From the NCBI GenBank assembly GCA_009695195.1, contig SIBJ01000005.1, forward strand, positions 1 to 64,000: a stretch of DNA of 64,000 nt, given 5' to 3'. This document shows positions 43,801 through 52,636 of the stretch, piece by piece. Each line of letters starts with the position of its first letter. The first letter of the stretch is position 1. Made by a program: the position numbers and the translations under genes. Below the pieces are notes generated by a model, which worked only from the letters and a program-made list of their open reading frames with translations, did not search any database and was not told the DNA's origin. This stretch comes from Pedosphaera sp. (GTDB lineage Bacteria; Verrucomicrobiota; Verrucomicrobiia; Limisphaerales; JADLHS01).

Positions 43801-46800
43801 TTGAGGTCGCGCGCGTAAATCATCACACTGAACGGGACGGAACTCGTTTTGACTCCCGAGACGGCGGCGAAGCTCAAGTGGTGAACTTCGTTGTCCAGCA
43901 CGGTCACGTTCGTTGCGGCGCTTGTGAAGCCGGGCGCGCTGCCTACGAGCGTCACCAGTTTTACGCCGTCAAAGATTCCGTTGTCCAGCGCTGTTGCCGT
44001 GAACACGACGGATGTCTGGCCCGCCACGATGATCGCGGTCTCCGGCACAACCAGCGTGTTCGTCGCGGTCGAAGCCAGCGCCACGGTCAGGTTCGTGGTC
44101 AAAGTGCCGGAGATGCGCGCGGTGTAGGCGATCGCGCCGGAATCCTCGCTCACTTGCGCGGGGCCGGTGAGCCGAAGATCGGTGTTCTCGTTGTCCGTCA
44201 CCGTGATGGTTTTGCTGTCGTTGGTCCAGTTGACGACGCTGGCGGTGACGGTGGCGGACTGCGGGCCGTCAATTTTTTGATCGTCCACGATCGTGAGGTT
44301 GAACGTGGCCGAAAGTTGATTGGACGGAATGAGGACCGACGCGGGTACCTGGACCACGTTCGTGTCGCTGGAGGTCAGCGCGACCGTGACGGGTTTGTTC
44401 GGCGGCGCGCTGGCGGTCACGAGGCCCTGGCCGGCCAGCGTGCCGGCGTTTTCGACGGCGGTCGCCGGAAGCGCGAGCGTGAGGAAAGCGGGTTCGTTGT
44501 CTTGCACGGCAACGATATTCGTGGCGCTGACGAAATTGGTGGCCCGCGCGATGACGGGCACGAGTTGGGTCCCGTCGAGGAAAGTGTCGTCAATGATTGT
44601 CAGATTGAAACTGGCGTTGGTCTGGCCTGCGGAAATGATCACGCTTGCGGGCACGGTCAACTCCGACGGCACGCTCGACGTGAGCGTCACCGTGATTGCT
44701 TGCGGGAAGGGAACCGGAATTTGCACCTGCACGGCGACCGGCGCGCTGCCTTCGGTGACCGACGCGGGCGTGATCAATTTCAACTCCGCTTGCAGCAGGT
44801 CAAAGAAGCCGCTCGTGCCGACATGCTCGAGGCTGTCATCGGCGCTGAGAAATGTATTCGTGCCCGTGCCGGTGCCGCTGAGGGTCACAAGGTTCGATTT
44901 CACGCCGCTGACGAACGCGGTGAAGTTGCTCGGCGTGAGGCTGAAGTTGTTCGTCAGATTGTCGTGGAAGACGCGGATGTCGTCCCACCACGAGGTCGTG
45001 TTGTCCTGGTTGGCGAGCAGGACGGAGTCAATGCTCGGGACGCTGCTGTCGGGGAAAGCGATATTGGTCAGCACCAACGCGCCGTCCACGCGGCAGTCAA
45101 TTTTTTGAGTCGCCCAGTTCAGCGCGAGTTCGACCTGATACCAGCGGTTGCTTTGGTAAGGCACGCCGCGAAAGCCGAGCTGGCGATCCAGCAGCCCCAT
45201 CTGGCCGTTGTTGTTGAAGTAGAAAACCGCCGAGCGGTAGAAGGCGCTGGCGTAGGCGGTGAGACGTCCGGCGATCTGATTCGTCCGGCTGGCGCGAACG
45301 GAGAACGTGATCTTGTTCGGCTGGCTGTTGCTGATCGCGCGGCGCAGGCCGCCGCCAAGGTTCGCGGTGCTGCCGGTCAGGCGCAGTGATCTCACGCCGC
45401 CGGCGGCGGTTTCGTTCGTCACTGTCGCCGTGAAGCTGGCGTTGATGTTTGTCCAGCCAATCGAGTCGCCGTCCTCAAAATCGTCCTGTAGGCGTTCGAG
45501 GAATCCGCTTTCGGTGCGGGCCTTCACGGGAATGGTGCCGAGCGTGTTGGTGGCCGGGTTGCCGAGATAATCCACCGCGCGCAGAATGACGGGGAACGGC
45601 CAGTCCTTGTAGCGCGGCGACGGAATCGCGTCCCAGGCGAAATGATCCAGCCGCCCCGGCACGGCGTCATCGTTGACGATGGTGCCAACGGCCTGAGTGC
45701 GCGCGATGGTTGCGTTGACCGGCAGCGTGAGGTTCACGAAGAAAGTTTCGTCTGGCTCGCTCACCGTGTTGCCGCGCACCGGCACGGCATAGGTCGCGTT
45801 GGTCGTCCCCGTGGGAAAAGTCACCGTGGTCACGGTGTGGGTGTAGTCGTTGGTCGTCGCGGTGTTGGGAGCGGTGGTGCAGCGGACGGACACGTCCACG
45901 ATCGCGAGCTTTGACAGCGTGAGTTGGAAGACCGCGTTCGTCGTGCCGCTGTCGCCTTCGAGTAGGGCGGTGTCCGCAATCGTGATCGTGGGCGGCGGGT
46001 CGTCGTCCAGCACCGTGCCCGCGCCCGAGCCGTCGCTGATGATCGCGTTGACGACGTTGGTCAGCAGCACGGTGAACGAGCGGTTCGGTTCATCGAGAAT
46101 GTCCTCGATGGCGTAAACCACGATGACGGCGTTCGTCGTGCCGGGCGCGAACGTGACCGTGCCGTTCGTCGAAGCGAAGTCGAGGTTGTTCGTCGCTGTG
46201 CCGTCCACGGTGAAGTAATCCACGGTAATGGTCTGCCCGCTGGGGCCGGAGAGCGTGACCGCGAAGACGATGCCGGTGGCGGCTCCGTTGGTTTCAAAAG
46301 CGGAAGCATCGCTGATCGTCAGCAGCGGCGGAAACACCTGCGCCGACACGGACGCGGAGTTGTTGCTGGCGTTGACGTCAATGACGGTGTTCGTCAGCGT
46401 GAAAAAATTGGTGAACAGGCCGGGAAGATCCGCGCGCGCCTGCAAGGTCGCGGTGACATTTGACCCGACGGCCAACGAGCCAAGGGTCCATCGCAAGACG
46501 CCTCCTTCATTGGTGACCGTTCCCATCAGGTTGCTGGCCGAAAGGAAGGTCAAGTTAGGTGGCACGGCCCATTGCACCATGACATCGCTGGCGGCCGTTG
46601 GTCCGCGGTTGGTCACGGCCACAGTGAACGTGAGCCGGTCTCCCGTGCGCACGGTGGCGCCCCAATTCGTGGAGACGCTCAGGCCAAGGTCGGTGCTTGG
46701 CAGAACATCGAATGGATTACTGGCGCCCACGTGGGCGGCATTATCATTGGCCAGGAGGTTTATGTTCGTACCCGGTTGCAGCGCGGTTACGACTCCGGTC

Positions 46801-49457
46801 CACGTGCCGTTGACGAAGTTCGTGGCCAGGGTTGGCGTGATCACCGGATGACTGATCTGAACGTCATCCAGATAAACCCAATAGTATTCGCCCAACCAAT
46901 AGACGCGGGCGACGGTAAACCGAAGCGGGTAAATGCCGTTCGTGGGCGGCGTAAAAGACAGGGAGATTTTCGTTCGCGCATCACCGATGCACATATCCGG
47001 CAGCGCCGTCAAGGTGCTGTTCGTTCCGACCTCCAGATAAATGATGCCACCCCAACAGGTGCCACCCACGTCTTCAACGTGGATCAGGATATTGGCGCTG
47101 AAGGTGTAGGGGATTCCGCCCACCAGGAAAATGTCCTGGGCGATGCCGTTGGTGCCACCATTCGCCGACATGCGAAACGCCATCGAAGCCGGGCCCAAGC
47201 CCGAAACGTCCGCGAGTCGCTGGTCGAATGTCTTTTCAAACGGGGTGTAGTTGAAGGTCGTCCACGGCGCGAGTGTCGGCCCTTCAAAATCGAGGTTCGT
47301 GGCCGCATAGTTCGTGGTCTGAGCGGAAAGCCGCACCGGCCAGGGTACATTCGTCGCCACGCCGCCGAAATAATCCCGCGCGGTGACCGTCACGGGGAAC
47401 GGCACGGTTTGGACTTGCGGGCTGGAAATGAATGACCAATCAAAATGGTGCAACCGGCCGGGTACCGCGTCGTCATTTAGAATCGTGCCCAGTGCGCTGC
47501 CCACACCGATCGTCGCGTTCTGCGCATTGGAGAGATTGAGCGAAAACGTTTCGTCGCCTTCGGGAACCAAGTCGCCAAAGACCGGAAGTTCGACGGTCAG
47601 GGTGGTGGTGCCGGGACCGAACGCCAGCGTGCCGTTGGTCGGGATGTAATCCGAATTCGCGCTGGCGCTCACGTCGGCGGTGAAGTAATCCACCGTCACC
47701 GTGCTGGTCGTCGGAAGCGAGAGCGAAACCTGCAGGCTGATGTTCGACCGCGCCAGATCACTTTCGGTCAAGGCGGCCGGCAATACAGTGAGCACCGGCA
47801 TGGGATCATCATCCAGGATCGTGCCGGTGGCGACCGCGCGGGCAATCCACGCTTGAGTCGGAAGGCTCAGATTCAAAGTCAAAGTCTCATTGGGTTCGCG
47901 GATCAAATCGCCGAAAATCGGAACGCTCACGATCGCGCTGGTTTGTCCCGGCGAAAACGTCAGCGTGCCGTTCGTGTTGGCGAAGTCCAGGGTGGCCACG
48001 CCCCAATCCACCGTTCCCGCAGTGCCACCGGCGGTCGCGAATTTCACGGTGACCGGCAATGCCGAAGTCGTCGTCAGCCAGACAGTGAATTGCATCCAGT
48101 TCGTCCCCGAATCGCCTTCGAGGATGCTCGCGTCGCTGGCGCCGACACCGGGGACATTGATCGTTCCGTTTGGATCATAGACTTCAGCGGTGGTCAGCGA
48201 GAAAGGATCACTCTCCGACGTCATGCCTCCGGCCAGCAAGACGGTGCCGTCGGGCAGCAGGCACGCGGAGTGATGCTCCCGCGGACCGGTCAGATTGGCC
48301 GTCCGGGTGAACGTGTCGGTGATCGGGTCGTAGAGTTCAGCGCTGGAAAGCGGGCCGGTCACGGCACCCCAGGTTCCGTACCCGCCGGCGATCAGCACCT
48401 TGCCATTCTGGAGGAGCGTGGCGGTATGGTAGGCGCGCGGTTGAAGAAATCCACTGGTCTCGACCGACGTGGAAGTATTCGTGTCGTAGAGATAGGCCCG
48501 TCCGTAACCGAAGTAAAGAAACTTGCCGGTGGACAGGTAGATTCCGTTGAACGCGCATTGTTTCGTGGGAGCAAGGCTGAACGTCTCGGTGACCGGGTTG
48601 AACAACTCGTTCGTCGTCAAAGCGCCTCCGCACAAGAGCACCGTGCCGTCGGGTTGAAGCGTGGCGTAATGGTTGTAACTATAAACGAGCATGTCGCCGA
48701 CCTGGTGGAATAACTGAGTGGCAGGGTTGTAAAGCTCGGCGGTTTTTGTGCCGGTGGCAGTGGCGCCGCCCGCCAGAAGCACCAGCCCGTTGGTCAGCAC
48801 CGTTGCCGAACCGTACTCATGCACCCCCACCATCGTTCCGGCCGCGAGGCTGAAAGTACGCGTGGACAGGTTGTACAGGTCCGTGGTCTTGCCGAGATGC
48901 TGGCCGACCACGAGAACCTGATTGTTCGTCATCAGCGTCATCGTCGGCGTGGAGTAAAAAGCGATGTGGGTGCCGCCCACACCGAAACACCTGGCCTGGG
49001 TGACCAGCGTGATGAAACTTGCCTGGCTGTTAGTTGAGTTCGGATCCGGTGTCGCGGAAGCAGCGACCGCGACGTTCGTGTACGAGCCGGTGGCGATCGC
49101 CTTGAATTCCATCGTCAACGTCGCGGATTGATACGGCGGAAGATCGCCCAACGCGCAGGTCAGGAGGCCCGCGCTTTGGCTGCAGGTGCCGCGGGAACTG
49201 GTCGCCGAAACAAATTCAATACCTGCGGGCGGCCAGTTCGTGATCGTGGTGTTGGTCGCGGTTTCCCAGCCGCCGTTGTAAAGATTGATTGAGCATTTGA
49301 AATACTGCCCGGTGCTGGCCGCGAAAGCTGAGGTGTTGTTGAACGAGAGCGCCAGGTCCGCGTAACCGGGCTGCGCCACCGCCTTGCCAGAAGCGAACGC
49401 AGCGCCAGCCAGGAGGAGAGCACGAAAACTACAAATGCGCGGGAGTGAAGGTTTCAC
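40842..49457 (-). CDS. Giant secreted mosaic protein with DUF11, kelch-like, Calx-beta and propeller domains
   Basis: 2871 residues with a signal peptide (1-28). Domains in order: a DUF11/CARDB-like domain (about 31-152); a kelch/galactose-oxidase-type propeller (157-435, repeats of TVLLAGG and AELYDP); two Calx-beta domains ending in TILDDD and TILNDD (436-663); a carbohydrate-binding-like region (about 700-880); DUF11 (about 925-1045); two more Calx-beta; a second sugar-binding-like region; and three shorter Calx-beta-like repeats ending in DNE (about 1560-1860). Then come an YVTN-like propeller (1950-2245), DUF11 (2250-2375), a second propeller (2380-2665), and an Asp-rich calcium loop with DRDQDGLADSWELQY (2668-2715). 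Two 'GxPGxxYxL...TTNLVDW' modules end it. It is likely a calcium-stabilised surface or matrix protein. Confidence 0.88.
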   Translation of the reverse strand: MKPSLPRICSFRALLLAGAAFASGKAVAQPGYADLALSFNNTSAFAASTGQYFKCSINLYNGGWETATNTTITNWPPAGIEFVSATSSRGTCSQSAGLLTCALGDLPPYQSATLTMEFKAIATGSYTNVAVAASATPDPNSTNSQASFITLVTQARCFGVGGTHIAFYSTPTMTLMTNNQVLVVGQHLGKTTDLYNLSTRTFSLAAGTMVGVHEYGSATVLTNGLVLLAGGATATGTKTAELYNPATQLFHQVGDMLVYSYNHYATLQPDGTVLLCGGALTTNELFNPVTETFSLAPTKQCAFNGIYLSTGKFLYFGYGRAYLYDTNTSTSVETSGFLQPRAYHTATLLQNGKVLIAGGYGTWGAVTGPLSSAELYDPITDTFTRTANLTGPREHHSACLLPDGTVLLAGGMTSESDPFSLTTAEVYDPNGTINVPGVGASDASILEGDSGTNWMQFTVWLTTTSALPVTVKFATAGGTAGTVDWGVATLDFANTNGTLTFSPGQTSAIVSVPIFGDLIREPNETLTLNLSLPTQAWIARAVATGTILDDDPMPVLTVLPAALTESDLARSNISLQVSLSLPTTSTVTVDYFTADVSASANSDYIPTNGTLAFGPGTTTLTVELPVFGDLVPEGDETFSLNLSNAQNATIGVGSALGTILNDDAVPGRLHHFDWSFISSPQVQTVPFPVTVTARDYFGGVATNVPWPVRLSAQTTNYAATNLDFEGPTLAPWTTFNYTPFEKTFDQRLADVSGLGPASMAFRMSANGGTNGIAQDIFLVGGIPYTFSANILIHVEDVGGTCWGGIIYLEVGTNSTLTALPDMCIGDARTKISLSFTPPTNGIYPLRFTVARVYWLGEYYWVYLDDVQISHPVITPTLATNFVNGTWTGVVTALQPGTNINLLANDNAAHVGASNPFDVLPSTDLGLSVSTNWGATVRTGDRLTFTVAVTNRGPTAASDVMVQWAVPPNLTFLSASNLMGTVTNEGGVLRWTLGSLAVGSNVTATLQARADLPGLFTNFFTLTNTVIDVNASNNSASVSAQVFPPLLTISDASAFETNGAATGIVFAVTLSGPSGQTITVDYFTVDGTATNNLDFASTNGTVTFAPGTTNAVIVVYAIEDILDEPNRSFTVLLTNVVNAIISDGSGAGTVLDDDPPPTITIADTALLEGDSGTTNAVFQLTLSKLAIVDVSVRCTTAPNTATTNDYTHTVTTVTFPTGTTNATYAVPVRGNTVSEPDETFFVNLTLPVNATIARTQAVGTIVNDDAVPGRLDHFAWDAIPSPRYKDWPFPVILRAVDYLGNPATNTLGTIPVKARTESGFLERLQDDFEDGDSIGWTNINASFTATVTNETAAGGVRSLRLTGSTANLGGGLRRAISNSQPNKITFSVRASRTNQIAGRLTAYASAFYRSAVFYFNNNGQMGLLDRQLGFRGVPYQSNRWYQVELALNWATQKIDCRVDGALVLTNIAFPDSSVPSIDSVLLANQDNTTSWWDDIRVFHDNLTNNFSLTPSNFTAFVSGVKSNLVTLSGTGTGTNTFLSADDSLEHVGTSGFFDLLQAELKLITPASVTEGSAPVAVQVQIPVPFPQAITVTLTSSVPSELTVPASVIISAGQTNASFNLTIIDDTFLDGTQLVPVIARATNFVSATNIVAVQDNEPAFLTLALPATAVENAGTLAGQGLVTASAPPNKPVTVALTSSDTNVVQVPASVLIPSNQLSATFNLTIVDDQKIDGPQSATVTASVVNWTNDSKTITVTDNENTDLRLTGPAQVSEDSGAIAYTARISGTLTTNLTVALASTATNTLVVPETAIIVAGQTSVVFTATALDNGIFDGVKLVTLVGSAPGFTSAATNVTVLDNEVHHLSFAAVSGVKTSSVPFSVMIYARDLNDGPITSFNGLVTLTGLAPGAVIVQPTNVTFSGGQWSGNVTLFTAEPLVTLQATGTNGLSGQSNPINVAPPAMLALNVAGGDLAFSPISERLWALVGSNSTLVPIDPLRSFVEPAVSAGPGAGRIVTSGDGRYLHIVGNSGTVVRRFDTLTRAVDLSWTNGGLSVEDIAAQPGNPNVVAVSWACPGCSPRGRGVTLYEGGVARSNLFGVNLIEFGESPDRLYGYNNDVYGVSFRTARVDASGLVDEGTLPIMGWWGDSFMITGGTLFSQSGGAFDPDTAVMFASANGWWGGQGDKAAGRFCTVGYFTIGPLTAYDLATMLPVGSVNLPGPFSVSALIRWGTNGLAFCSNSKVIVLRSTLLPSAPVTDLAVSASLTNQFLLTSNAVHCTLTVSNAGPAFATNAVLAVLLPENVTLAAVTCAKGVVQSQSVSSVVCVVTNLPVGGTAVVDLTLLGGLPGASSARVSLTGDNADLNRSNNLLTVNFQVGYVFPPDRVVELHQPSLDLAWNSNAGRIVISAHNIPLNAGSSLLLLDPTTGRFASPVPIGRGPNHLAVHPAGRYVYAGLDGESAITRVDLANRVADLKFTPPHPATDLAVKPDDPAVVVATDASWPQVLVYRDGVQLPNTVDPGASLWDRYVEFSSVSPDLLYCAPVDEFLRIQITTNGATVLEGVGGMISGFDRDMRCNGARVFTSGGRVFDPETHTFIGTVPYSGLVAPDVNSGRVFYLTGSGTTYTLTSLNFTNLQFVGSLSISNVAGTPTSLIRWGADGLAFRTTGGQIFLIRTTLADDRDQDGLADSWELQYFGSLNAPDSGPNDDPDHDGLNNFQEARAGLNPHQFDNLRLLNARTLPDGSFQFEVIGQPGNSYALLATTNLVDWTPILKFTCTDVLTILIDPASTNFGRRFYRVAPVSVVPGPRLGFVAPTPVLSNRVSLTLEGVPGFDYRVESSSNLLNWNPLTNFRSTNPLMYFEDGASPPADRKFYRAVVP

Positions 49458-49488
49458 GGCTTATGCATCGCCACCACGATGAGATGAC

Positions 49489-49530
49489 CTTAGCAGAATG
49501 GCTAAGCGAATCAAAACGGGAATTGCCCGT
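49489..49530 (-). terminator. Weak terminator-like hairpins between dprA and the giant gene
   Basis: On the minus strand, ACGGG-CAATT-CCCGT is followed by TTTT (49530-49513). It is followed by a second 6-bp palindrome, CTTAGC-N6-GCTAAG (49489-49506). Stems are short, so this is tentative. Confidence 0.3.
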
Positions 49531-49560
49531 ATCCAGGACTCCATTCCCCAAGACAGAAGC

Positions 49561-50670
49561 CTATCGGTTCCGCACGAAAAGCTTTCCCGGAAGCTGTTTG
49601 ATGACGCGCTTCATTTCGAGACTGAGCAGCGCGACGCTCACGGCGGAACTAGGCAGGCCGCTGTGGCGGATGACTTCATCAATGGTCCGTTCGTCGTCGG
49701 TGGCGAGCGCATCGAAAGCTTTCTGCTCGTTCTCGCTAAGTTCGAGCGCGGGCAGCACGCCCGTTTCGCCGGGCGATGGTGGTTTGTTGGACGCGGGAAA
49801 CAAATACTCGAACTCGCTCAAAATATCTTCCGCGCCCTCGCACAGCTTCGCGCCTTTCTTGATGAGGTCGTGACAGCCTTTGCTCCGCGGCGAATCAATC
49901 CGCCCCGGCACGGCGAAAACCTGACGGCCATACTCGATCGCGAAGTTCGCCGTGATGAGCGCGCCGCTGTGCAGGTCGGCTTCGACGACCACGGCGCCGA
50001 GGCTCATGCCGGCTACGATGCGGTTGCGGATGGCGAAGGATTGTTTGTCGCCGTTGCGATTGAACGGAAACTGCGTGATGACCGCGCCGTTCTCCGCGAT
50101 GCGCTCGAACAACTCCGCGTTCTCCGGCGGAAAGACAATGTTGATGCCCGTGCCGAGCACGCAAACGGTGCGGCCTTTCGCCGAGAGCGCGCCCTGATGC
50201 GCCGCCGTGTCAATCCCGCGTGCGCCGCCGCTCACAACCGTCACGCCGACGTAGGCGAGTTGATACGCCAGCTTGCGCGCGGTTTCGATCCCGTAATGCG
50301 TCGTCTGCCGCGAGCCGACCATCGCGACGGCATTTTTGTCCTTTGCCGTGAGCGCGCCCTTCACGTAGAGCACGACGGGTGGGTCGTAAATCTCGCGCAG
50401 TGACGCGGGATATTCCTCGTCGGTCTGAATCACCACGCGACAACCTGAATCTGCGAGACGTTTCATTTCGCTCGCGAGGTCAATGGATTTTTCCCAATTG
50501 GAAATCGCCTCCGCCGTGTCGTCGCCGATGCCGCGAACGTGGGTGAGCTGGGAGCGGGAGGCTTTCAGGATTTCCGCCGCGTCGCCGAAATGCGCGAGCA
50601 GTTGCCGCACGCGAACCGGCCCGACGCCTTCGATGAGATTGAGCGCGACGAGCGCCTCGCGGGAATCCAT
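49561..50670 (-). CDS. dprA: DNA processing protein DprA (Smf)
   Basis: A cytosolic protein that binds incoming single-stranded DNA during natural transformation and loads RecA. The 369 residues have an N-terminal HhH/SAM-like domain (GVGPVRVRQLLAHFGDAAEI) and a Rossmann fold with VAMVGSRQTTHYG, the signature VVSGGARGIDTAAHQGAL and PFNRNGDKQSFAIRNRIVAG. A C-terminal DML1-like winged helix (about 305-365) has TIDEVIRHSGLPSSAVSVAL. Transcribed downstream of the MbnP-MbnH gene with a 37-nt gap. Confidence 0.95.
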   Translation of the reverse strand: MDSREALVALNLIEGVGPVRVRQLLAHFGDAAEILKASRSQLTHVRGIGDDTAEAISNWEKSIDLASEMKRLADSGCRVVIQTDEEYPASLREIYDPPVVLYVKGALTAKDKNAVAMVGSRQTTHYGIETARKLAYQLAYVGVTVVSGGARGIDTAAHQGALSAKGRTVCVLGTGINIVFPPENAELFERIAENGAVITQFPFNRNGDKQSFAIRNRIVAGMSLGAVVVEADLHSGALITANFAIEYGRQVFAVPGRIDSPRSKGCHDLIKKGAKLCEGAEDILSEFEYLFPASNKPPSPGETGVLPALELSENEQKAFDALATDDERTIDEVIRHSGLPSSAVSVALLSLEMKRVIKQLPGKLFVRNR

Positions 50671-50707
50671 GCGCGGGAGATATCGGGTTTTGCGGGACGA
50701 GGCAAGT

Positions 50708-52636
50708 TTACTTCGCGGTCCGTTCGCCGCCGCCCGGCGGCGTGAACTTTTCGTCCGCGAGCGTTTTGAGGAACGCCACCAACGCGCGTTTGTCCACCGC
50801 GCTCAACGGCACGCCGCCGTCGGGATGTTTGGCGATGTTGGGGTCGAGCGTGGCGCTGCGCGTCACGCCGGTGCTGTAATGATCGACGACTTCTTCCAAG
50901 GTTGTAAAACGTCCGTCGTGCATGTAGGGCGCGGTGAGCGTGACGTTGCGCAGCGAGGGAGTGGAAAATTTTCCATTGTCGGAATCTTTGCCGGAGATTT
51001 TCGCGCGACCGGGGTCGGTGAACGTCGCATCCAATCCGTTGTTGGCGAAGGTCTGGCTCTGGAACAGCGGCCCGCCGTGGCAATGGAAACAATCCGCACC
51101 GAATTGCTCGCGGCGGGGGTCGAATTCCGTCATGAACAACTCGAAGCCGCGATTCTCCTCGTCACTCAGTTGCGTTTCGCCCCGTAGCGCACGGTCGAAC
51201 TTCGAATCGAAGGAGGTGAGCGTGAGGACGAACGACTCGATGGCGAAGCCGATTTTCTCCGGCGTGATTTCCGATGAGCCGAAGGCGGAGGTGAAGAGGG
51301 CGGTATAGTTGATTGCCGATTGCCGATTGCTGATTGTCGATTGGCCGGCGAGTTTCGCGCACACGTTCGTCAGTGTTTCATCCATCTCGGTATGGTCTTG
51401 AATCGGCATCAAGGCCTGGGCGCGAAGCGAGGGCGCGCGGCCATCCCAGAAAAAGGAATTCTTCCACGCGAGGTTGAACAACGGCATGGCCTGGCGGGTG
51501 CCGACCTGTTCGCGAACGCCGATGCTGTATCGCCGCGGGTCGGAGAAGGCATGTTTGGAATCGTGGCAGGACGAACAGGAGAGCGAGCCGTCTTTCGAGA
51601 GCGCGGTTTCGCGAAAAAGTTTTTCCCCGAGCGCAACGCGTTCTTCGATAAGCGGATTGTCGCGCGGCAAATCGGGAATCGGAAACGTGGCGCTCATCTG
51701 GAAGCGATACGGCGTGAACTTCTCCGGCAGGTAGAGCGGCTTCAGGTTTTCGGCGACGATTTCGGAGGCGGTGGCCGCGCTCACGCGGCGGACGTGAAAT
51801 GCACCGGGCAGATTTGCCACGAGCGCGGCGGCAATCGGATCGCCCTCGCGCGAGTGTGTAGATGACCCGGCTTTGGCGAATGAGAGCGGGCGCGGCGCGT
51901 TCAGTAGTGTGGCGAGGTCGAAGTCGAGTTCGAGTTTTGTGTCGTGTGTGAGGTCGAGCGGCACGGCGAGGTTGATGCGTGTGCGGTTCGTGTCGCGGGC
52001 GAGGTGGTAGGACCAGCCGTCGAGTGCGGCCCCGGAGCGCGGCACTCCGGGCCGCAGCACGTCCGCTTTGGCTGGCGCGTTAAAATGTTCCGAAGACGGC
52101 TCTGCATTCGTGAGTGCTGCGGCCGGGACGGCTGCGCTCCGCCACATGCCTTCGATCGCCAGAAAAATATAACCGCCCTGCCAGCTCCAGTGCAGGCCGT
52201 TCAGATTTGGATTCAGCGGATGGTCTGCGGGGAACTGCGCCACATCGGCGTGGTTCAGCTTTTCGTCGGGGCCGATGTGAAAGCGGAGGGCGCGGTATTC
52301 GCCGGATGGGACGGATGCGACTCGATGGGACGAATGGGATTTTTCCAGGTCGAACCACGCGAGTTGATTCGTGAGTTCGAGCCACGAGCCGTCGGCGCGT
52401 TGGAGGGCGAAGCCGCTCACGAGATAGCTGACGCGGGTGATGGAAAAAGTTTCCTTCGCGGAAGTTTCGTAGCGGAGCGAGTTCGGTTGGAGCGGCTCGC
52501 CGGAGAATTTCGGAGTGACGACGATTTGCAATGAAGCCCCAAGCACCAAGCCCCAAGCTCCAGTGAACATCCAAACTCCAAACACCAAGAACCGTGCGAC
52601 GATTGGTGGTTTGATGTTTGGAGCTTGGTGCTTCAC
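50708..52636 (-). CDS. MbnP-like domain fused to a diheme MauG/MbnH-type peroxidase
   Basis: A 642-residue exported fusion. Residues about 38-245 match MbnP: YLVSGFALQR, EKLNHADVAQFPADHPLNP, then LNGLHWSWQGGYIFLAIEG and WSYHLARD. Residues about 300-642 are a diheme cytochrome c peroxidase of the MauG/MbnH group: heme sites C354-SS-CH and C516-FH-CH, WKNSFFWDGRAPSLRAQALM and the APYMHDGRFTTLEEVVDHYS loop. MbnH enzymes convert a conserved MbnP tryptophan to kynurenine for copper binding. The hydrophobic signal (RFLVFGVWMFTGAWGLVLGA) is encoded by a heptamer repeat. Residues 166-207 and 431-443 are repeat insertions. The start is GTG at 52636, 33 nt after the YHYH gene. Confidence 0.85.
   Translation of the reverse strand: MKHQAPNIKPPIVARFLVFGVWMFTGAWGLVLGASLQIVVTPKFSGEPLQPNSLRYETSAKETFSITRVSYLVSGFALQRADGSWLELTNQLAWFDLEKSHSSHRVASVPSGEYRALRFHIGPDEKLNHADVAQFPADHPLNPNLNGLHWSWQGGYIFLAIEGMWRSAAVPAAALTNAEPSSEHFNAPAKADVLRPGVPRSGAALDGWSYHLARDTNRTRINLAVPLDLTHDTKLELDFDLATLLNAPRPLSFAKAGSSTHSREGDPIAAALVANLPGAFHVRRVSAATASEIVAENLKPLYLPEKFTPYRFQMSATFPIPDLPRDNPLIEERVALGEKLFRETALSKDGSLSCSSCHDSKHAFSDPRRYSIGVREQVGTRQAMPLFNLAWKNSFFWDGRAPSLRAQALMPIQDHTEMDETLTNVCAKLAGQSTISNRQSAINYTALFTSAFGSSEITPEKIGFAIESFVLTLTSFDSKFDRALRGETQLSDEENRGFELFMTEFDPRREQFGADCFHCHGGPLFQSQTFANNGLDATFTDPGRAKISGKDSDNGKFSTPSLRNVTLTAPYMHDGRFTTLEEVVDHYSTGVTRSATLDPNIAKHPDGGVPLSAVDKRALVAFLKTLADEKFTPPGGGERTAK
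51309..51344. repeat. Heptamer repeat inside the MbnP-MbnH gene (family A, GATTGCC subtype)
   Basis: Five tandem 7-mers (GATTGCC, GATTGCC, GATTGCT, GATTGTC, GATTGGC) lie in frame in the peroxidase half. They encode about 12 residues (QSTISNRQSAIN) between the two heme sites. Confidence 0.75.
52033..52141. repeat. Palindromic element (family E) inside the MbnP-like domain
   Basis: The left arm (52033-52060), beginning CGGAGCGCGGCACTCC, and the right arm (52114-52141), ending GGACGGCTGCGCTCCG, are imperfectly complementary over 28 nt. Both outer ends match well. It adds about 40 residues (166-207) between the GGYIFLAIEG and WSYHL parts of the MbnP domain without breaking the frame. Confidence 0.75.

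Noticed and set aside
43398-45389. A 663-codon open frame on the plus strand opposite the giant gene
   Set aside because: It is Arg/Ala/Gly-rich, has no recognisable domain and mirrors the coherent Calx-beta frame on the other strand. It is a GC-bias shadow.
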